Assembly (NCBI GenBank): GCA_016927175.1 | Contig: JAFGNC010000329.1 | Span: 1 to 5,482 of the forward strand | Origin: Gammaproteobacteria bacterium | GTDB taxonomy: Bacteria; Pseudomonadota; Gammaproteobacteria; Steroidobacterales; Rariloculaceae | DNA: 5,482 nucleotides | Reading direction: 5' to 3' | Shown: positions 1-2,983 of the stretch, in pieces | How the letters are laid out: every line of letters begins with the position of its first letter | Position numbering within the stretch: position 1 is the first letter of the stretch | Made by a program: the position numbers and the translations under genes | The notes under the pieces: model-generated | What the model was told of the DNA's origin: nothing | The model's input: the letters and a program-made list of their open reading frames with translations, nothing else | Database searches by the model: none

Positions 1-1
1 G

Positions 2-58
2 GGGTTGCCGCTCGTGCTCGGCGCGACCTATCTTTTCGTTCTGCGGCCGCTACGCTGA
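2..58 (+). CDS. Possible C-terminal end of a membrane protein (partial, enters from the left)
   Basis: A frame open from the window edge ends at TGA 56-58. Its 18 residues read GLPLVLGATYLFVLRPLR, a hydrophobic stretch closed by basic residues. This looks like a last membrane helix with a short positively charged cytoplasmic tail. With so little sequence I cannot assign a family. Another plus-strand frame is also open here, to about position 158, so the assignment rests only on the plausible hydrophobic character. It would be followed by 168 bases before the next gene. Confidence 0.3.
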   Translation, partial: GLPLVLGATYLFVLRPLR

Positions 59-226
59 GTGCGAGATGTTTTGGCCGTCCCGAGTACCGAAGCCGTTCAT
101 GATGGCGTGCTGTGGTGCTAAGCTTCGGAGGCTAGCGCGAGCCCAGTCTCCTTCGTAGGGCGCAACGGCAGAGACGCCGAAAGGGCAAGGCCCACCTACT
201 CCAAGTCATCACGGAGAGGACGCGCC
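59..226. other. Intergenic leader upstream of the VOC gene
   Basis: I see no gene here. The stretch contains short self-complementary pieces: GTCTC near 146-150 faces GAGAC about 20 bases later, and a GGGC-AAG-GCCC hairpin lies just after it. It ends with the ribosome binding site of the VOC gene. No convincing -35/-10 pair was found. A fragment resembling part of a glycine riboswitch core was considered and rejected. Confidence 0.4.
213..219 (+). promoter_or_regulatory. Ribosome binding site of the VOC gene
   Basis: GGAGAGG lies 7 bases before ATG 227. It is a strong Shine-Dalgarno match at ideal spacing and fixes the start of the 208-residue protein. Confidence 0.75.
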
Positions 227-853
227 ATGCCTAAGCTCGAAACGTACAAGAAGCAAGCCAAGCAACTTCTGCGCTGGCACCGCGACGGCAATTATTCCGT
301 CGGGGGCCGCATCCGCCAGCTACTTCGGTACCGCCGCTTGACGGATCGAGAAGCGCTCGCGCTGGACTTCAAGCTTGCGGAAGCACAGGAAATAATCGCG
401 CTCGAGGCAGGCTACGACAGCTGGCTCGCGTTGAAGTCCGCCGTCGAAGATACATCTCCGCAACCACCGGCGGCGCCGGAATCCGTCCAGCTTGACGCGG
501 CTCGGCCGGTGCTGTTCGTTCGCAACGTGCAAGTCGCAGCCGAGTATTACCGCGATCGCCTCGGATTCCGCATCGACTTTCTGCATGGGCATCCACCGTT
601 TTACGGCTCGGTATCGCGCGACGGCGCTACCTTGCACCTGCGCTTCGTGCACGAGCCTGTGCTGATTATGGAGAGGGCGCGCGAGGAAGAGCTCATCATG
701 GCCTTCGTCGAAACCCGGAACGTCAAAGCGCTGTATGCAGAGTATGTCGCGGCGGGAGTGGAACTCGCACAGAAGCTCACCAAACAAGCCTGGGGCGGGA
801 CTGACTTCATCGTTCGAGACCTGGACGGCAACACCATCGCCTTTGCCGGTTGA
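227..853 (+). CDS. VOC-superfamily (glyoxalase/bleomycin-resistance fold) protein with helical N-terminal module
   Basis: This is a 208-residue protein of two parts. Residues 1-75 form a charged helical module. It includes LAEAQEIIALEAGYDSWLAL (50-69), which resembles the short 'AQ-IA-E-G-SW-LK' motif seen at the N-terminus of many ankyrin-repeat and glyoxalase-like proteins. A Pro/Ala linker (77-84) follows. Residues 92-208 form one VOC domain, with ARPVLFVRNVQVAAEYYRD then RLGFRI at the start and GTDFIVRDLDGNTIAF at the end. VOC proteins usually work as dimers, as metal enzymes (glyoxalase, dioxygenase, fosfomycin transferase) or as drug binders. The Glu that is often a metal ligand in the closing GNxIEF motif is Ala205 here. 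That favours a ligand-binding, bleomycin-resistance-like role over a metalloenzyme, but the substrate is unknown. The protein is soluble and has no signal peptide. ATG 227 is supported by GGAGAGG. The mini IS3 derivative begins 26 bases after the stop. Confidence 0.85.
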   Translation: MPKLETYKKQAKQLLRWHRDGNYSVGGRIRQLLRYRRLTDREALALDFKLAEAQEIIALEAGYDSWLALKSAVEDTSPQPPAAPESVQLDAARPVLFVRNVQVAAEYYRDRLGFRIDFLHGHPPFYGSVSRDGATLHLRFVHEPVLIMERAREEELIMAFVETRNVKALYAEYVAAGVELAQKLTKQAWGGTDFIVRDLDGNTIAFAG

Positions 854-879
854 ACGGAAACCGTGGCCAAACGGTACGA

Positions 880-889
880 TGAACCGCCC
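880..889 (+). repeat. Left terminal inverted repeat of the mini IS3 element
   Basis: TGAACCGCCC is a perfect 10-bp inverse of 1125-1134. It begins with the TG dinucleotide usual at IS3-family ends. Confidence 0.7.
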
Positions 890-899
890 CGGGTTTCTC

Positions 900-904
900 G
901 GAGG
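900..904 (+). promoter_or_regulatory. Ribosome binding site of the orfA remnant
   Basis: GGAGG lies 6 bases before GTG 911. It supports that codon as the orfA start, ahead of the open frame's earlier ATG at 863, which lies outside the element. Confidence 0.5.
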
Positions 905-1124
905 CTCGGAGTGAGTCATGAACAAGGAAGAAGAAGCAACCGAGTTACTCGGATGAGTCTCCGTGACCGAGCCGTGCGGCTGGTCGAGGAGCAGCAGAAG
1001 GCCGGGCTATCGCAGTGGGCAGCGATAGAGTCGATTTCGCAGAAGCTGGGCTGCACGCCGGAGACGTTGCGGCGCTGGGTGCGCCGGGTCGAGCGCGACG
1101 AGGGCAAGCGTCCGGGGCTGACGC

Positions 1125-1134
1125 GGGCGGTTCA
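1125..1134 (-). repeat. Right terminal inverted repeat of the mini IS3 element
   Basis: GGGCGGTTCA is the exact reverse complement of 880-889. It lies 1 base beyond the last orfA-like codon, which marks the deletion joint. Outside the ten bases the two ends diverge. Confidence 0.65.
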
Positions 1135-1170
1135 CCGTAATTCGGATGCCTTCCTAACCCGATGCCCGTC

Positions 1171-1184
1171 CCCGAGGCCGGGGC
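1171..1184. repeat. GC-rich hairpin downstream of the nucleotidyltransferase gene
   Basis: CCCCGAGGCCGGGG can fold as a 5-bp stem (CCCCG/CGGGG) with a 4-base loop. It lies about 10 bases beyond the stop of the minus-strand nucleotidyltransferase gene. No U-tract follows on either strand, so it is not a typical intrinsic terminator, though it could slow polymerase or protect a 3' end. Confidence 0.35.
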
Positions 1185-1193
1185 TGCTAGGTA

Positions 1194-1535
1194 TCAACGG
1201 CCTAAACGGTCGGTATCCCACACCTTAGGCCCCATGTGGATGTAGATAAGGTGGCCATGGTCATCGACAGCGTCTTTCACGTGGAGAGAGCCGTAGGGCT
1301 GGATGTGCGGCCTGTATGGGCACCAGGAAGCAATTTCGGCGGTCCACTCCTGCTCACGCGCAAGAGCGGCTGTCACGTCGTCCACTCCGTCAGTGGCGAG
1401 GTAAGCGATATCGAGGTCGCTGTCTGACCTCGGCGTGCCACGTACTCGACTACCGAACAGCCATAACGATCTGATCTCGGGCTTGCTCGTTGCCCAGTCC
1501 TGGAGCCTACGGACGATGTCGAGTTCAAGAGGCAT
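1194..1535 (-). CDS. MNT-type nucleotidyltransferase domain protein (113 residues)
   Basis: This small protein belongs to the DNA polymerase beta-type nucleotidyltransferase superfamily. The signature is LFGSRVRGTPRSDSDLDIA (26-44): Gly28-Ser29 hold the nucleotide triphosphate, and Asp40 and Asp42 are the metal-binding acids. The third acid, usually in a later strand (as in xDL), seems to be replaced by His77 in RPHIQPYG, so activity is uncertain. Related minimal nucleotidyltransferases (MNT) often act as antitoxins that AMPylate a HEPN toxin encoded beside them. No HEPN gene is in this window. The frame is open up to 1601, but ATG 1535 gives a family-like N-terminus and overlaps the end of the upstream gene by 11 bases, which suggests translational coupling. 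AGAGG directly touches this ATG, too close for a classical binding site, so reinitiation after the upstream stop is likely. The gene ends at TGA 1194-1196. Confidence 0.8.
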   Translation of the reverse strand: MPLELDIVRRLQDWATSKPEIRSLWLFGSRVRGTPRSDSDLDIAYLATDGVDDVTAALAREQEWTAEIASWCPYRPHIQPYGSLHVKDAVDDHGHLIYIHMGPKVWDTDRLGR

Positions 1536-1716
1536 CCTCTGATTTCTTCTCGCCTGACTCGTCCAGGGCTGCATCGAAATCAAAATCGAAGACGCTTGCA
1601 TCTTCCATAGCGGCTTCCAGCATTCCGGCTAGCTGCGAATCAATCTCGGTCAGGACCGTGTCGGTTATCTCAAATCCGATGCCTGCGTTGTCTTCTGTGG
1701 GCTTGTCGCGCTTCAT
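1525..1716 (-). CDS. Small acidic protein of unknown function (63 residues)
   Basis: I do not recognise a family. The protein is strongly acidic and rich in Asp, Glu and Ala. It has a short basic start (MKRDK), a predicted helical middle (TEIDSQLAGMLEAAMEDA, 23-40), an unusual FDFDFD run (43-48) and a charged tail. It has no membrane segment, no cysteines and no RxxxxH motif, so it is not a HEPN toxin. ATG 1716 is chosen because GGGAAGG lies 7 bases upstream. A longer frame back to a TTG at 1878 lacks a binding site and would add a stretch unlike the rest. Its last 11 bases overlap the start of the nucleotidyltransferase gene, so the two are probably made together. It may be a partner or regulator of that enzyme, an inference from the overlap only. 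Confidence 0.6.
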   Translation of the reverse strand: MKRDKPTEDNAGIGFEITDTVLTEIDSQLAGMLEAAMEDASVFDFDFDAALDESGEKKSEDAS

Positions 1717-1940
1717 GGCTGTACCTTCCCGAGCTAAGAAGAAAGCCGGCCGAGTAACTAAAGAGCATGTCAAAAACCAGGAGCACCAAGCTACTCGACC
1801 GACCAAACCGATCCCTGCCGCTAAAGCCTTTCCAACCGCCGCCGATAACTCCTGATCAGGGTTCGTGCGATTGCGCAAGTATCAATTCGTGCCTGGAGCG
1901 AGGACTGTGAAGGCTGTCACGCGGATCGGGGAGCGAAACG
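1717..1940. other. Intergenic region between receiver gene and acidic-protein gene
   Basis: These 224 bases separate two minus-strand genes, so the acidic-protein/nucleotidyltransferase pair probably has its own promoter. On the minus strand a perfect TTGACA (1773-1768) is about 50 bases before the start codon, but no good -10 box lies 16-18 bases further on, so I do not call a promoter. A 10-bp palindrome, CCTGATCAGG, is at 1851-1860. A minus-strand frame is open across part of the region but has no credible start. Confidence 0.4.
1724..1730 (-). promoter_or_regulatory. Ribosome binding site of the 63-residue acidic protein gene
   Basis: Read on the minus strand, GGGAAGG lies 7 bases before ATG 1716. 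This decides the start against the longer TTG-initiated alternative. Confidence 0.6.
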
Positions 1941-2348
1941 TCACGTACAGACGTATGCTGGCAGCAATCGAGCGAGCGCTTGCTTGATCTCGAGCATTCG
2001 GAAGGGCTTCGGAATCGCAACCACTCCCGATGGGAGGTGGGCGCGTTTATCGGCGAGACTCGAAATGACCACTATCGGGATGCCTGCAAGGCGTTGCACC
2101 TTGCGTACTTCGGCGACGACTTCCCAGCCCGTCATGTACGGCATCATCAGGTCGAGCAGGATGATATCGGGTGCAGGCGAGCGATTCAGAACGTTCAAGG
2201 CTTCTCGCCCGTCTGAAGCGGTCTGTACTTCGAAGCCTTCGACCTGAAGCAGCTCTTGTAGTAGGCGCCTTGTGTCGTGGTCGTCTTCGACTATCAGTAG
2301 CCGGAAACACTGCTCATTCAATCCGACCACCGTGCGAGGAAGGGGCAA
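1941..2348 (-). CDS. Stand-alone CheY-like response regulator receiver protein
   Basis: This single receiver (REC) domain has no output domain. The numbering is for a 135-residue form. The strand-1 motif LLIVEDD has the acidic pair Asp22-Asp23, which binds Mg2+. Asp66 in ILLDLMMPYMTGWE is the phosphate acceptor, Ser96 in VVISS is the switch hydroxyl, and Lys114-Pro115 in IPKPF completes the site. All the residues needed for phosphorylation are present. Such proteins receive a phosphate from a histidine kinase and signal by binding a partner or by passing the phosphate on to an HPt protein. No ATG fits. The longest form starts at TTG 2348, directly after a TAG. TTG 2321 (MNEQCFRLL...) or GTG 2330 would give a more usual short N-terminus, and GGTGGTCGGA before TTG 2321 is a weak binding site. 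The nearest kinase gene is across the tRNA on the other strand. Confidence 0.85.
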   Translation of the reverse strand: MPLPRTVVGLNEQCFRLLIVEDDHDTRRLLQELLQVEGFEVQTASDGREALNVLNRSPAPDIILLDLMMPYMTGWEVVAEVRKVQRLAGIPIVVISSLADKRAHLPSGVVAIPKPFRMLEIKQALARLLPAYVCT

Positions 2349-2600
2349 CTAGATGGACGCAATCATGCCAAATCGGCTACCGATTGTCTGTCCGAAGCAG
2401 TACGCCGTTACCGTGGCGACAACCGTTCGATGAGCGTGGCTGACGCTGCCGGCTAGGAACGTTTTCAGCAGGCACTTCCATTCGCCGTCCTCTTTCCCGA
2501 GCACGGAGAAGCCGGTCAGACGCGTCCTGAATACCGGATCGTAGGCGAGCGGCGGTTACCCCCACTCACGACGGAGCCGGTTGAAATGATGTGGGAAATT
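2349..2600. other. Non-coding or decayed stretch between receiver gene and tRNA-Pro
   Basis: I see no convincing gene. On the minus strand one frame is open from 2555 to TAG 2349-2351, but its only early start is a GTG at 2504 with no ribosome binding site. The stretch would hold the promoter of the receiver gene and the end of the tRNA transcript. Neither a clear -10/-35 pair nor a U-tracted terminator is visible. Confidence 0.4.
2371..2385. repeat. Small inverted repeat upstream of the receiver gene
   Basis: AATCGG-CTA-CCGATT is a perfect 6-bp inverted repeat with a 3-base centre. It lies 23 bases before the TTG 2348 start of the minus-strand receiver gene. It could be an operator or a leader hairpin, but such short repeats also arise by chance. 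Confidence 0.25.
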
Positions 2601-2677
2601 TGGTCGGGGTGATAGGATTTGAACCTACGGCCCCTGCGTCCCGAACGCAGTGCTCTACCAGGCTGAGCTACACCCCG
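2601..2677 (-). tRNA. tRNA-Pro (anticodon CGG)
   Basis: On the minus strand the 77 bases fold as a full cloverleaf. The acceptor stem is CGGGGTG/CACCCCG, with the C1-G72 pair typical of bacterial tRNA-Pro. The D stem is GCTC/GAGC and the anticodon stem CTGCG/CGCAG around the loop TTCGGGA. A 5-base variable loop follows, then the T stem GTAGG/CCTAT with loop TTCAAAT. The discriminator is A, and the terminal CCA is encoded (2603-2601). The anticodon CGG (2643-2641) reads the proline codon CCG, which is common in GC-rich genomes. The gene stands alone. No clear promoter was found on its 5' side, where strong palindromes lie 59-83 bases upstream. Confidence 0.97.
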
Positions 2678-2735
2678 ATCCGTGGAAATCCGCAGCCGCG
2701 CAGCCCTGCTGCGCCGCTCGCGCCGTTTCCCGTCA

Positions 2736-2760
2736 GCGCAAATTTTGCGCGATTTCGCGC
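2736..2760. repeat. Two overlapping palindromes upstream of tRNA-Pro
   Basis: GCGCAAA-T-TTTGCGC (2736-2750) is a perfect 7-bp inverted repeat. It shares four bases with GCGCGA-TT-TCGCGC (2747-2760), a perfect 6-bp inverted repeat. Together they form a symmetric AT-centred block in GC-rich DNA, between divergent tRNA and kinase transcription units. It could be a regulator site or a pair of mutually exclusive hairpins. Confidence 0.45.
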
Positions 2761-2934
2761 TCGAAATACAGGCCGGCGAAGTTCCGTGCTTGCGGGGGCC
2801 GGCAGCTGCCGAGCGAGTGCGCCGTTATACGCGTCACACGGTGCGGAGGCAAGCCTTTGCGCGCGCGCCCGGCCGCCGGGGACTGTGCAGACCATCACGC
2901 CAGGCGCGCCGTCGAGCGACTATTCTCGGCGATC

Positions 2935-2953
2935 GTTGCGGGCTCCCCGCAAC
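2935..2953 (+). promoter_or_regulatory. Leader hairpin upstream of the hybrid kinase gene
   Basis: GTTGCGGG-CTC-CCCGCAAC is a perfect 8-bp stem with a 3-base loop, ending 30 bases before ATG 2984. No T-run follows, so it is not a simple terminator. It could stabilise the mRNA 5' end, limit access to the start, or act as a protein-binding site in DNA. Confidence 0.4.
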
Positions 2954-2983
2954 GCGGAGGCACTCTCTCTGGGGACATGTTGC

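Larger units (their letters stand above)
880..1134 (+). mobile_element. Miniature IS3-family derivative (255 bp, internally deleted)
   Basis: The left end starts TGAACCGCCCCGGG, which matches the terminal inverted repeat I know from the IS3411/IS51-type branch of the IS3 family. It is followed at the normal distance by a ribosome binding site and orfA. The orfA-like coding sequence stops matching after Gly-Leu-Thr (codon ending 1123). Two bases later the sequence reads GGGCGGTTCA (1125-1134), the exact reverse complement of the first ten bases (880-889). The simplest reading is that an internal deletion removed the end of orfA and nearly all of orfB and fused the rest to the right terminal repeat. 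The flanks (CGA before, CCG after) show no target duplication. It encodes no functional transposase and could move only with help from a related full-length copy. Confidence 0.7.
911..1228 (+). pseudogene. IS3-family transposase OrfA remnant, C-terminally truncated
   Basis: From GTG 911 the first 71 residues resemble IS3 OrfA, the DNA-binding half of the transposase. They contain RDRAVRLVEEQQ (18-29), then the helix-turn-helix AAIESISQKLGCTPETLRRW (37-56), then VRRVERDEGKRPGLT (57-71). IS3 OrfA proteins normally continue into a leucine-zipper-like helix and end at a slippage site that gives the OrfAB transposase. Here both are lost. After residue 71 the frame crosses the right inverted repeat and runs 34 codons through flanking DNA to TGA 1226-1228. 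There is no orfB. If translated, the product would be a DNA-binding domain without a catalytic domain, which could at most bind element ends and interfere with a related transposase. The tail overlaps the 3' end of the opposite-strand nucleotidyltransferase gene. Confidence 0.75.
2678..2983. other. Divergent control region between tRNA-Pro and the hybrid kinase gene
   Basis: These 306 bases hold no gene. Open frames here are GC-rich noise and read through the antisense of the tRNA. The region must carry the tRNA promoter (minus) and the kinase promoter (plus). Two overlapping palindromes lie at 2736-2760 and a strong hairpin at 2935-2953. TTATAC (2825-2830) and TATTCT (2921-2926) resemble -10 boxes for the kinase gene but lack matching -35 boxes. 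No sigma-54 site is visible. Confidence 0.5.

Noticed and set aside
170..200. GCCGAAAGGGCAAGGCCC resembles the core of a glycine riboswitch
   Set aside because: The conserved GGAGAG before it and the CUCAGG-type closing segment after it are missing, and the downstream gene is unrelated to glycine metabolism.
320..925. Minus-strand open frame of 201 codons opposite the VOC gene
   Set aside because: It overlaps the well-supported VOC gene entirely, has no domain features and runs into the IS end.
918..956. ATG 918 opening a 12-codon peptide at the IS left end
   Set aside because: It is out of frame with the OrfA homology and has no known counterpart. GTG 911, with GGAGG 6 bases upstream, fits the OrfA frame.
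1199..1231. GGCCTAA...TTAGGCC inverted repeat at the end of the nucleotidyltransferase gene, like an integron attC site
   Set aside because: The arms lack the GTT/AAC bases needed for integrase cutting, and the spacing of 19 bases is too short for attC. It also lies inside the coding sequence.
2361..2376. TTGGCATGATTGCG on the minus strand upstream of the receiver gene, like a sigma-54 promoter
   Set aside because: The GG and GC elements are only 7 bases apart instead of the required 10.
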